Assembly (NCBI GenBank): GCA_025201865.1
Contig: MU603301.1
Location: 1-11,504 of the forward strand
Direction of reading: 5' to 3'
DNA length: 11,504 nucleotides
Source of the DNA: Ramicandelaber brevisporus
Lineage: Eukaryota > Kickxellomycota > Ramicandelaberales > Ramicandelaberaceae
This document shows, piece after piece, positions 1 to 7,699 of this stretch. The notes beneath the pieces were generated by a model, which was given only the letters and a program-made list of their open reading frames with translations, was not told where the DNA came from and searched no databases. The position numbers were made by a program, and so were the translations under genes. How positions within the stretch are numbered: position 1 is the stretch's first letter; each line of letters opens with the position of its first letter.

Positions 1-297
1 ACGACGCACCAACCCAAATCGCACTCCGCTCGTCCGCAATTCACTACACAATGTGCGCCGATAAATTGCAATTGCGAATGTGCAGTGGCTGAATGCTTGG
101 GCTGGATATCGAGAGCAACTCAGCCGATTGGTACCTGGCTATCATGGAACGGCTACACCGTTCACGTCATCGTTGCCTTTTGCAGTAATGATAGATGATC
201 TCAAGTTAATATGTGATTGTAAAAAAAAAAGAAGATAAGATAGGATAATGAATGTCGAAGTATAGTGGGATATCAATGGTTGATAGTATTTATAAGT
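1..297. other. Unassigned left edge, possibly the tail of a neighbouring gene
   Basis: No gene can be assigned here. On the plus strand, frame 1 is open from the edge to a TGA at 196-198. Frame 2 is open from the edge to a TAA at 62-64, then again from 65 to a TAA at 236-238. Frame 3 has a 31-codon ORF from an ATG at 93 to a TAA at 186-188. All three look moderately protein-like and none is recognisable. Two minus-strand frames are also open to the left edge. The stretch may hold the 3' end, possibly spliced, of a gene outside the window. From about 220 on it turns A/T-rich with a run of ten A residues, which looks untranslated. Confidence 0.3.
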
Positions 298-504
298 TTA
301 AAAATGGCTGTGATGAGCGATGGGTCCGCCAAACTCCATTGTCAGGTGAAGGGACGGCAGTTGCTTGGTTTTGTTGTTACCATAATACTGATGTGGATAG
401 CCTGGCACAATTGTCGCGGTTTCGCTTGCGGTTGAAGCAGCGTCGTCGTGAGTCTCCAGTTGACGAGAATTGCGCTTCGAAAAGAACTTGAAGTATCCAG
501 GCAT
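298..504 (-). CDS. Small hypothetical protein, 68 aa
   Basis: Unrecognised small protein. It starts MPGYFKFFSKRNSRQ, a short aromatic and basic N-terminus, continues through a Ser/Thr/Ala-rich acidic middle, and ends in a His-rich tail (AHHSHF). No signal peptide or membrane segment is evident. The start at 504 is the first ATG on this strand downstream of a TATA-like palindrome at 644-653, and a CT-rich leader lies between them. The ATG directly follows CTACAG preceded by a long pyrimidine tract, so a 5' UTR intron may end exactly at the start codon. The gene lies downstream of, and in the same direction as, the SNF2-type gene. A competing plus-strand ORF (252-491, 79 aa) covers the same DNA but has less natural composition. 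Promoter context and codon choice favour the minus strand. Function unknown. Confidence 0.45.
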   Translation of the reverse strand: MPGYFKFFSKRNSRQLETHDDAASTASETATIVPGYPHQYYGNNKTKQLPSLHLTMEFGGPIAHHSHF

Positions 505-843
505 CTGTAGTATGAGGATTGAGGAAGAATAAGAGTAAGAATGAATAAATGAAAGAGAGAAAGTGGTATAGCAATAGTACAAAGTGCTGGAAGTAGAATG
601 TTGAAAGTGTGGATGCCGTGAGTCTTCGACGGGGGAGGGAGAGGTTTATAAACACTGACCGCAGTGTGGAAGTCTTGGCAGTAGTTCCGAGGACTGCGCA
701 AAACAATAAAAAGCAATAGGCGAACGTGACTGCTCTGCGGTCAATCCTTCTTACTGCGCACTTTAACTTAAAATGACTATCCGCGTTTGAATAAAGCGTT
801 ACTTAAAAATAAGTATAAAAAGACAAATGAGATGGAGAAAGGA
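505..843. other. Intergenic region: SNF2-type gene 3' end and 68-aa gene promoter
   Basis: This 339-bp gap follows the SNF2-type stop codon and precedes the 68-aa gene on the minus strand. It holds the TATA-like palindrome at 644-653 and a pyrimidine-rich leader on the minus strand. No minus-strand AATAAA is seen just after the SNF2-type stop, only A/T-rich sequence around 800-840. Two AATAAA hexamers occur on the plus strand at 705-710 and 790-795. They could end a plus-strand transcript entering from the left, or be chance in A/T-rich DNA. Confidence 0.4.
644..653 (-). promoter_or_regulatory. TATA-like box for the 68-aa gene
   Basis: The 10-bp palindrome GTTTATAAAC is followed on the minus strand by a C/T-rich stretch. 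It lies about 140 bp upstream of the ATG at 504, with no other minus-strand ATG between. Being palindromic, it does not itself show direction; the CT-rich leader and the downstream ORF do. Confidence 0.4.
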
Positions 844-3800
844 TTAATCATCACCAACAAGGGCATCGTACTGTTGATCGAATACAGACTTCAGATGGTC
901 AGCATCGCGCACAACCCATGATCCTTCTTCGTTAAACTCGTGGGCATTTTTCACCATGAGATAGACGTCATCCCTAAACTGCTCGAGCGCTGCGTAGCCG
1001 CCGTTCTTGTACTTGCGCTTAATTATGGACATGGCAATCGGATGGCGAATGACTTGGTAGTACTCGGGATACTGCGACTTGGAAACCATGGTGCGGAACG
1101 CAGAGATGGGCTCGTGCACTTCGCCGTCAATTGTAATGGTGGTAGCCTCAAGCGTGGAAATGATGCGGCCAATTTGGGTGTTGATGTGATCGCGCTCCCG
1201 CATAGTGGTGGCATCGAGGGCGGATGCAGTGAGCTTCTTGCGCTTGACAGTCGATGGACGAGCAGCAGCACCGTGGTCGCCGTCACCGTTGGCTGGAGTT
1301 GCAGTGCCGGAGATAGTGGCATCGAACTTGCGTTTGCGAGGAGTAGCTGCCAAATCATCAGCGTCGTCGTCGCCAAGACCTGGAGTGGCATCGGCCTCGC
1401 TGTCGCCCATTGGAGTCATCGTGCCGGAATCGGTGCCTTCCATCATGCGCTGGAAGCGGCGGTTGCGCTGGCGACGAGCCACCTCATCGACGTCGATACC
1501 AGCATCGACAGCGCGCGTCCACTGCTCCTCGGACAAACCATCGTCGTACATGACTTGACCGCGTGGACGGCGACCAGAGGCTTCGGCCAGCTTCTTCTTC
1601 TCTTCAACCTCTGGATCGTAGTCCTGCTTGTACAGTTCTGGCACTTCGTCCTCAGACATCAAACGAGCCGGCACTGGTCCAGTGTTGCCCGCCTCGCGCC
1701 AGCGACGTTCAGCCTCCTCGTCACGTTCGCGGTCCATGCGAGTAAACAGCTCAAACTCTTCGTCACTGCGAGCGACGAGACGGTTCAATTCTTCATCGGT
1801 CATCTCTTCTTCCTCATCTTCTTGATCGCCAGTGCCTTCAGTGTCATTGAGCAGCTCGCGCAGGAATGCTTCACGATCCTTGTCACTACTCTTCTGATCG
1901 AACATACCGGCCTGGATAATCTTGCCATCAATGTCGAGCTTGTACTTGGCAATCTCAAGAATGTTGACCTCAACGGACTTCTCCATCATCAAGCGGAAGA
2001 TGCGCACCTCGTTCTTCTGACCAATACGATGGGCACGATCCTGGGCTTGCAAATCAGCGTGTGGATTCCAGTCACTGTCGTAGTAAATGACAGTGTCAGA
2101 TGTCTGCAAGTTCAAACCAAGACCACCAGCACGAGTCGACAACAGGAAGACGCGATACTCGGAATCTGGGACAGAGAACTTCTTGATCATGTCGGAACGG
2201 TCCTCGGCCTTGGACATGCCGTCGAGACGCAGGAACTTGACGCCCTTGGAGTCGAGATAGTCGCCAACAATGTCGATGACCTTGACCATTTGGAAGAAAA
2301 TCAGCACTTGATGGCCAGTGCAAATCAGCTTCGGCAGCATGCGATCCAGCAATTCCAGCTTGCCAGCACAGCGCACCATGGTCTCATTAGTGTACATTGA
2401 CGGGTTGACTTCCAGCTCGACATGCTGATAGACGTACGGATGGTTGCAAATCTTGCGCAGTTCCATGATGGCGTTTGTGACACCTTTCACCTTCATCTGA
2501 GCAGACTTCTTCGACTCATCGCCAGCCTCGCGCTGGAACATGATGTTGAACTTCTTCATGGAGCGGTACAGATACGACTGGAGAGCAGACATCTTGCACT
2601 TGATGACACGCTCAATCTTGTCAGGCAATTCAGTCTCGACCTGCTTCTTGAGACGACGCAACAGGAACGGCTCAAGAACACGATGCAGACGCTTGATGAT
2701 GAGCAGCTGTTCTTCTTCGGTCAGAACCACCTTGTCGACAGCGTTGCCAGATTGGGCAGCAAACGGCGCACTGAACCACTCGTCGAAGTTCTTGACCGAG
2801 TTGAACATCTTGGGCAGGATAAAATTCAGCAATGACCACAGCTCAGGCAGATTGTTCTGGAGAGGCGTACCCGTCAGAATCAGGCGATGGCGTGTCGTGT
2901 ACTGGCTCAATGTGGTGGTCAGCTTGGCTTCAGAGTTCTTCAAACGATGGCCTTCGTCAATGATAATGTGAACCCAGCGGATTCGACCGAGCACAGCCTT
3001 GTCTTGAATAACGTGCTCATACGTGGTCAGAACGCAGTGATACGTGCCGGGACGCATGTCGTGAGAGAAGATGGAGCGACGCTGTGTTGGATTGCCTCGA
3101 TAAACAACGGTTCGAACTGACGGTGCCCACTTCTGGAATTCATTCGACCAGTTTGGCAGAGTCGACAATGGCACAACCACCAGGAATGGACCATTCTGCT
3201 GCTTCATCTCAATCAAATACGTGATCAGCGCAATTGTTTGAACAGTCTTACCCAAACCCATTTCATCTGCCAAGAGTCCATTCAATCTATTGTTGTACAG
3301 TGACACCATCCACTCGAGACCGCGCAACTGATATTCTTTGAGAGTTCCACCAACCAAGATGGACGGCTGGACCGAGATTGGCTCTTTGATTCGATGGGCA
3401 ATATCCAGATACTCTTTGGCTTGACGAACTGAATCTTCAGCATCGTCTCCGGCATCGTCATCGTAATGCTGAAGCGCCAGTCCAGCCACGTCGCCTTGCT
3501 GCGCCAAAAGAGCGCGCTTCATGCGAGTGAAATACTCGCTAGTCTGTGCCAACATTGCCGCGATACGGCTATCCTTGGCCTCGCCGAGCAGTCGGTTGTA
3601 CGCAGCTTCATCGTTCTCCTGCAAAGCACGGAGACGCTCTTTGGCAATGCGCTCGCGACGGCGTGCTTCTTCCTTCTCGGCATTCTGATGAGCGATCAGC
3701 ACCTGCTTGCCCAGTGTCGACATGCGAGACTGTGCTTGGTTGTGCCATGTTGTAAAGCTGTTGATGTGGGTGGCCAGCATGTTGACAGCGCCGGCGCGAC

Positions 3801-4791
3801 TCTCCTTCTCTCGCAACTCACGCTGCTCACGATTTCGAGTTTCCATGCGCTCAGCAGCACGCGAGTCGCGCTGGGTCAGCTTCTTGACACGACGGAACGC
3901 GTTTCTATCCTGAGTTGTAGCCAGAATCGTGCTGGTTGCCAAGCCTGCCACCACTTCCTCGCGTAGCTGACGCTGGCGCTCATACAAGCCCAGCTTTTTG
4001 CGCTCAATGAGAGCACGCAGCTTGGCACTTGAGTCCATCTGGTCTGTGCTTCCATCACCAGAAGTTGGAGTGGTATCAGAAATGTTGGCAGGGAGAGCAT
4101 CAAGACGAGCAGCCTCGTGCTTAATCACAGCCAAAATGCGACGATCGTACTCAGTTACAAGCACATTGGGATCGATACCAAGCGGCATGATGCTTGGGAT
4201 GATCTGGCGATGATGGCGCAAACTAATGGAGCCGGATGCCATGCGCTCGCGAATCTTGCCAGCCAAGACATCGCGAGGCATGAGGAGCGGGCCGTGATAC
4301 TGCGGCGGGAGAGGCGTATCAGCAGCCTGGTGGCGAATAGCATTGGCCTGAGCCTTGAACACGGCCATCTGAGCATCATTGAGAGCGACAGATGTCTTGC
4401 CAGGAACACCGGCAGCTGCACCAGCAGATGTGGCAGCACTAGATGTACCATTGGCAATGGCAGATGGCGTAGAGGCGACAGGTGTAGCTGCATTAACGGC
4501 AGCCGATGAGGCAAGAACCACACCACGGGTCAATGCATAGCGGTCAAGCTCGGCAAGCAGGCGGGTTTGAGCCTCAGCCATCAGAGGTGCGTTCTCAGGA
4601 CGAATACCCTGAGCCATCAGCTTTGAAACGACATTGGCGAGGTTGTGGATGATTGGGTCTGTGTTGACGGCTTCACGCATGAGCACATCGCGGCTAACAG
4701 CGATCGGCTGGCCAGCGGAAGAGGTAGTGATGGTGCCAGCAGCAGCGGCAGGCGACTGAACTGTCGCGGTGAGTGGTGCTTGTAGCGTCAT
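844..4791 (-). CDS. STH1/SNF2-like: SWI/SNF- or RSC-type chromatin remodelling ATPase
   Basis: This 1315-aa protein is the motor subunit of a SWI/SNF-family complex, coupling ATP hydrolysis to nucleosome sliding or eviction in the nucleus. Domains in order: a weak QLQ-like segment (about 138-170), a charged HSA/post-HSA region (about 255-430), the helicase core, a SnAC-like acidic segment (about 965-1060), and a bromodomain (about 1200-1310). In the core I see Walker A DEMGLGKT (509-516), the DEGH box (612-615), LILTGTPLQN (637-646), STRAGGLGLNLQ (885-896) and QAQDRAHRIGQ (915-925) with its arginine fingers. The bromodomain has YPEYY (1241-1245) and NAHEFNEEGS (1282-1291). A basic NLS-like KRKK lies near 1183. 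Length fits yeast Sth1 better than the longer Snf2. The ATG at 4791 has A at -3, with no upstream ATG in about 170 nt. There are no introns. Family certain; Sth1 versus Snf2 orthology is not. Confidence 0.97.
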   Translation of the reverse strand: MTLQAPLTATVQSPAAAAGTITTSSAGQPIAVSRDVLMREAVNTDPIIHNLANVVSKLMAQGIRPENAPLMAEAQTRLLAELDRYALTRGVVLASSAAVNAATPVASTPSAIANGTSSAATSAGAAAGVPGKTSVALNDAQMAVFKAQANAIRHQAADTPLPPQYHGPLLMPRDVLAGKIRERMASGSISLRHHRQIIPSIMPLGIDPNVLVTEYDRRILAVIKHEAARLDALPANISDTTPTSGDGSTDQMDSSAKLRALIERKKLGLYERQRQLREEVVAGLATSTILATTQDRNAFRRVKKLTQRDSRAAERMETRNREQRELREKESRAGAVNMLATHINSFTTWHNQAQSRMSTLGKQVLIAHQNAEKEEARRRERIAKERLRALQENDEAAYNRLLGEAKDSRIAAMLAQTSEYFTRMKRALLAQQGDVAGLALQHYDDDAGDDAEDSVRQAKEYLDIAHRIKEPISVQPSILVGGTLKEYQLRGLEWMVSLYNNRLNGLLADEMGLGKTVQTIALITYLIEMKQQNGPFLVVVPLSTLPNWSNEFQKWAPSVRTVVYRGNPTQRRSIFSHDMRPGTYHCVLTTYEHVIQDKAVLGRIRWVHIIIDEGHRLKNSEAKLTTTLSQYTTRHRLILTGTPLQNNLPELWSLLNFILPKMFNSVKNFDEWFSAPFAAQSGNAVDKVVLTEEEQLLIIKRLHRVLEPFLLRRLKKQVETELPDKIERVIKCKMSALQSYLYRSMKKFNIMFQREAGDESKKSAQMKVKGVTNAIMELRKICNHPYVYQHVELEVNPSMYTNETMVRCAGKLELLDRMLPKLICTGHQVLIFFQMVKVIDIVGDYLDSKGVKFLRLDGMSKAEDRSDMIKKFSVPDSEYRVFLLSTRAGGLGLNLQTSDTVIYYDSDWNPHADLQAQDRAHRIGQKNEVRIFRLMMEKSVEVNILEIAKYKLDIDGKIIQAGMFDQKSSDKDREAFLRELLNDTEGTGDQEDEEEEMTDEELNRLVARSDEEFELFTRMDRERDEEAERRWREAGNTGPVPARLMSEDEVPELYKQDYDPEVEEKKKLAEASGRRPRGQVMYDDGLSEEQWTRAVDAGIDVDEVARRQRNRRFQRMMEGTDSGTMTPMGDSEADATPGLGDDDADDLAATPRKRKFDATISGTATPANGDGDHGAAARPSTVKRKKLTASALDATTMRERDHINTQIGRIISTLEATTITIDGEVHEPISAFRTMVSKSQYPEYYQVIRHPIAMSIIKRKYKNGGYAALEQFRDDVYLMVKNAHEFNEEGSWVVRDADHLKSVFDQQYDALVGDD

Positions 4792-4961
4792 TTGCAGAGC
4801 GAAATGTGCAGATGAGGCTAGTTAAAACCAACGATTGATAAACAGATCTAGCAGCCAAACAACAAGAGCGACACCAACAATAACAATCACAATCACAACA
4901 GCAACAGCAAAGAGAAATCACACACAAAAAAAGCAAAAAAAGAAACTGCGATGTACAAACG

Positions 4962-5083
4962 GTGTGTGTGTGTGGTTGTGTTTCTCTTTTTTTCTTTGAA
5001 ACTGAAAATGTGCAAGGGGCAAGTCAGCGCCAACACACACACATCACAACACACAGAGAGAGAGAATGAGAGAGAGAGGGAGA
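4962..5083. repeat. Cluster of GT, CA and GA dinucleotide repeats
   Basis: (GT)6 occupies 4962-4973, an (AC)5 run 5033-5042, and an interrupted GA tract 5055-5083. The GT and CA tracts are mutually complementary and about 60 bp apart. Alternating GT/CA DNA can adopt Z-form, and GA tracts can bind GAGA-type factors or form triplex. Those are general properties, not shown here. Confidence 0.8.
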
Positions 5084-5137
5084 TAGCGATGGAAGTTGGA
5101 TTCCGAAAAGATTTTTTGGCTGGAAAAAAAATATTAC

Positions 5138-5172
5138 AGGTTGCATCACATCTGCAACCTTCGCTGAAGGTT
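5138..5172. repeat. Overlapping inverted repeats that form competing hairpins
   Basis: Arm AGGTTGCA (5138-5145) pairs perfectly with TGCAACCT (5153-5160) around a 7-nt loop. Arm AACCTTC (5156-5162) pairs perfectly with GAAGGTT (5166-5172) around a 3-nt loop. The middle AACCT (5156-5160) is shared, so the two hairpins exclude each other. As DNA this is three alternating copies of AGGTT/AACCT, which would also suit a transcription factor site array. It lies about 180 bp before the GTPase start codon. Confidence 0.6.
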
Positions 5173-5348
5173 AAGACACATTGCATTGCATGAGTAACAG
5201 GCTATTGGGATGTTCATTGATATTACTTGATTTCCGACTGAGTAAAGGCTATTAATAAGTATCATCTATTCTATGATGTTCCTACTAATTTACCATCCAA
5301 TTTACACTATCGACACAAACAATCAAAGAAAAAAGAGTAAAAAAAACC

Positions 5349-6881
5349 ATGCAGTCAACAGCGAGAGCCACGATCTACGCTTTGAGCAGTGGCGCTGGCA
5401 AAGCTGGTGTTGCCGTAATCCGCGTATCTGGCCCGAGCGCTCGTCTCGTTCTCGATCGGATGACTCAATCCCAATCTTCATCTCCAGCTTCTCACTCTTC
5501 ATCTTCTCAATCTCAATCTACTGCTGCAGATCAGTCTTCCAAGATCAAGCCTCGCTACCTCACATTTCGCAATATAGTCCATCCAGCCACCAAAGAGCTT
5601 CTTGACACTGGCATGGTGGCATGGATGGCTGGTCCTAAAAGTTACACGGGAGAGGATGTTGTCGAACTGCAGGTTCATGGTGGACGAGCGGTTACTCGAG
5701 CTATTCTTTCAGCACTCTCCCAGCTTTCCAATGTTGTCAAGAATGAAGAGTTTAGGATGGCAGAACCGGGCGAGTTTTCAATGCGCGCGTTTTATAGTGG
5801 TAAAATGGACTTGACTGCACTGGAAGGCGTTGCAGACTTGATCGATGCAGAGACTGAGGCTCAGCGGAGGCAAGCACTGCGACAAGGGAGCGGTGCGCTC
5901 CAACGCAAATATGATGGATGGAGAGATGAAATGATTAACTCGTTGGCATTGGTTGAATCAATCATTGATTTTGGAGAAGATGAACAGATTGAAGATGGAT
6001 TGCTGGAGCAAGTTACTCATCAAGTAAAGGCACTGCAAAATAATCTGAAAATGCACCTGAACGACAATCACAAGGGCGAAATTATTAGACAAGGCATCAG
6101 AATGGCTGTGATTGGGCCACCAAATGCGGGGAAGAGCAGTTTGCTGAACATGTTATCGCAGAGAGATGTGGCCATTGTGTCGCCAATTCCAGGAACCACG
6201 AGGGATGTTGTGGAGAATACAATTGATATCGGAGGGTATCCAGTGGTTGTTAGCGATACTGCTGGCATTCGATCATCGGAAGATGTGATTGAGCAGGAAG
6301 GCGTCAGAAGATCTCAGCGATGGGGTAGAGCTGCTCATGTGAGACTATGCGTTCTTGATGCCTCCGATATCTTGGACAGCGCTGTAATAACTCCAAGTCA
6401 AATTGACAGCAATTTACTTGAGCTGATTGATGCCGAGAATACATTTGTGGTTTTCAACAAACATGATCTTATTCAGAGAAACGATGGTGAAACAGACGCC
6501 GATTTGATTAGCAGAGTTCGATCGAGATTACCAGCCGACTTTAACGACAAGATTGGCTCCGATCGATTCCTGATTATATCGTGCTCATCAGGTCACGGGT
6601 TCGCCAGTGCTCTCGAGAGACTGTCGACAATGTTCCAGGACAAGTTCGACAGTTCAGTAGACGATGTCGATCATGCAATCATCACTCAAGAGCGGCATCG
6701 AGGCCATCTCGAAAGATGTGAACAGCATTTGAGCCGCTGTCTATCAATAGCCAGTATCGATGTTGTAATGGCAGCGGAAGAACTACGGATGGCTGCAAAA
6801 GAACTCGGCTTAATTACCGGCCGAATCCAAGTCGAGAGCGTTCTTGGTGCCATCTTTTCTAGATTCTGTATAGGTAAATGA
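5349..6881 (+). CDS. MSS1: tRNA modification GTPase, MnmE/GTPBP3/Mss1 family
   Basis: This 510-aa protein is the eukaryotic MnmE homologue. With the Mto1/GidA partner it modifies the wobble uridine (C5 position) of a set of mitochondrial tRNAs. The N-terminal tetrahydrofolate-binding domain (about 7-140) has TIYALSSGAGKAGVAVIRVS and PGEFSMRAF (140-148). A helical domain follows, then the inserted G domain: P-loop GPPNAGKS (256-263), PGTTRD with the G2 threonines (281-286), DTAG (303-306) and NKHD (370-373). The C-terminus is the diagnostic FCIGK (506-510), whose cysteine is conserved in the family. A Ser/Gln-rich insert lies at about 39-64. The ATG at 5349 is the only in-frame choice: a TAA stands at 5286-5288 with no ATG between. 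This leaves almost no presequence before the folded domain, unusual for a mitochondrial protein. Confidence 0.97.
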   Translation: MQSTARATIYALSSGAGKAGVAVIRVSGPSARLVLDRMTQSQSSSPASHSSSSQSQSTAADQSSKIKPRYLTFRNIVHPATKELLDTGMVAWMAGPKSYTGEDVVELQVHGGRAVTRAILSALSQLSNVVKNEEFRMAEPGEFSMRAFYSGKMDLTALEGVADLIDAETEAQRRQALRQGSGALQRKYDGWRDEMINSLALVESIIDFGEDEQIEDGLLEQVTHQVKALQNNLKMHLNDNHKGEIIRQGIRMAVIGPPNAGKSSLLNMLSQRDVAIVSPIPGTTRDVVENTIDIGGYPVVVSDTAGIRSSEDVIEQEGVRRSQRWGRAAHVRLCVLDASDILDSAVITPSQIDSNLLELIDAENTFVVFNKHDLIQRNDGETDADLISRVRSRLPADFNDKIGSDRFLIISCSSGHGFASALERLSTMFQDKFDSSVDDVDHAIITQERHRGHLERCEQHLSRCLSIASIDVVMAAEELRMAAKELGLITGRIQVESVLGAIFSRFCIGK

Positions 6882-6928
6882 TACTGCACTTTAAATGAAC
6901 AAACAAAGTGTGCTTTTATTGGTATTAT
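6882..6928. other. Convergent 3' junction of the GTPase and TMA16 genes
   Basis: Only 47 bp separate the two facing stop codons. Both transcripts must end within it or run into the opposite gene. It holds the TMA16 poly(A) signal on the minus strand. No AATAAA for the GTPase gene is visible on the plus strand. Confidence 0.7.
6915..6920 (-). terminator. Poly(A) signal AATAAA for TMA16
   Basis: AATAAA reads on the minus strand 8 nt after the TMA16 stop codon. Cleavage 10-30 nt further on would fall at roughly 6885-6905, next to the end of the facing GTPase frame. Read from sequence; not experimentally supported. Confidence 0.55.
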
Positions 6929-7699
6929 CTATGCACTGGTAAGCATGCTAAACACGTTTGCATCTCCAGCAACCGGTGCCTCTCCAGCAAGTTTAACGGC
7001 ATCGACATCCATTTCGCTCGATGCTTGTTGCTGCGACTGTTGAGTCTTTTGTGATTTCCGCATTCTAACAGTGCGAATAAGTTTGATTTCATGAATAGCA
7101 CCGTCCCATTTTGCGAGCTGCCTAGCACCAGAGTTAGTAGTGATGTCAGGTACTTCAAATCCAGCTTGAGTATATTCATCCATTTCTCTCTTTTGCAAGA
7201 AAATGATTGCATCTTCTCTTGCTGCCTTTGGACGCGGCTGTCCTTTGCGATGCATACTGCGCAATCCCTCCAGCTCGGCTTCGTTTCGTGCAATGTGCAT
7301 CTCGATCAACTCGTGCATTTCGTCATGGGTCAATGGTCTCAGCTTGCTAGCCTTCTCATTCAATTGCTGTTCCTTTGCCTCTGTTGCTGCTGTTACCGCA
7401 GTAGCAGACTCGTTTTGCATATCATTCCCAGTATTTTCATCATTATCATCATCATCATTATCAACTGGTTCGTCTGAATCGAGAGGTGAGATACCGTTGA
7501 GAATCTCAAGCTGTGCCTTAAAGTACAACAACCGTTCGCCCATTGGATGCATTTTCAGCTCATGACTGCGCTTGTTGTGAGCAAGCTTGTCATGGCGCAT
7601 CAGCGCTCGTCCAATCTGCTGAGCCTTGCGGGAGTTTGGGTGCATCGAGTTGTCCTTGCCCTTGATGGACCGCAGTGAATGCCGCTTCTTTGTCGTCAT
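6929..7699 (-). CDS. TMA16: Tma16-like 60S ribosome assembly protein
   Basis: This 256-aa protein belongs to the Tma16 family, which binds late nuclear pre-60S ribosomal particles. The basic N-terminus carries the family signature HPNSRKAQQ (20-28), followed by a helical segment with GERLLYFKAQL (54-64). The second conserved block, after an insert, has ELIEMHIARNEAELEGL (130-146), YTQAGFEVPDI (176-186) and WDGAIHEIKLIRTVRMRK (198-215). An Asp/Asn/Glu-rich insert (about 74-118) separates the halves and makes the protein longer than the roughly 180-200 aa usual in yeast and human. The tail (216-256) is Gln-rich and variable. The frame continues upstream to a TTG at 7735, but the first ATG is 7699, with G at -3. 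The upstream intergenic space is 140 bp. Confidence 0.9.
   Translation of the reverse strand: MTTKKRHSLRSIKGKDNSMHPNSRKAQQIGRALMRHDKLAHNKRSHELKMHPMGERLLYFKAQLEILNGISPLDSDEPVDNDDDDNDENTGNDMQNESATAVTAATEAKEQQLNEKASKLRPLTHDEMHELIEMHIARNEAELEGLRSMHRKGQPRPKAAREDAIIFLQKREMDEYTQAGFEVPDITTNSGARQLAKWDGAIHEIKLIRTVRMRKSQKTQQSQQQASSEMDVDAVKLAGEAPVAGDANVFSMLTSA

Larger units (their letters stand above)
4792..5348. promoter_or_regulatory. Divergent promoter region between the remodeller and GTPase genes
   Basis: This 557-bp region separates two head-to-head genes and must hold both promoters. The half nearest the remodeller ATG is C/A-rich on the plus strand, so it forms a T/G-rich, ATG-free leader on the minus strand. 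The middle carries GT, CA and GA microsatellites and short poly-T and poly-A runs. The GTPase half carries overlapping inverted repeats at 5138-5172, then A/T-rich DNA ending in a poly-A-rich leader. Plus-strand ATGs at 5089 and 5273 open short out-of-frame ORFs, so the GTPase transcript probably begins after about 5275. No clear TATA box was found. Confidence 0.6.

Noticed and set aside
252-491. Plus-strand 79-aa ORF overlapping the 68-aa minus-strand gene
   Set aside because: Irregular composition and no promoter cue. Two plus-strand AATAAA hexamers (705-710, 790-795) are the only support, so it is kept only as an alternative.
940-2400. Long plus-strand ORF (486 codons) antisense to the remodeller gene
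   Set aside because: It opens with GTG, has no recognisable domain, and lies opposite a strongly conserved helicase. Antisense openness is explained by codon bias of the real gene.
5089-5193. Possible first exon with a targeting peptide for the GTPase
   Set aside because: A short frame starts at ATG 5089 and a weak donor AAG/GTTAAG lies near 5168-5174, but no good acceptor with a pyrimidine tract precedes 5349. Not supported without RNA data.
5273-5605. 110-codon ORF overlapping the start of the GTPase gene
   Set aside because: It is out of frame with the conserved domain and resembles no known protein. It more likely shows that transcription begins after 5275.
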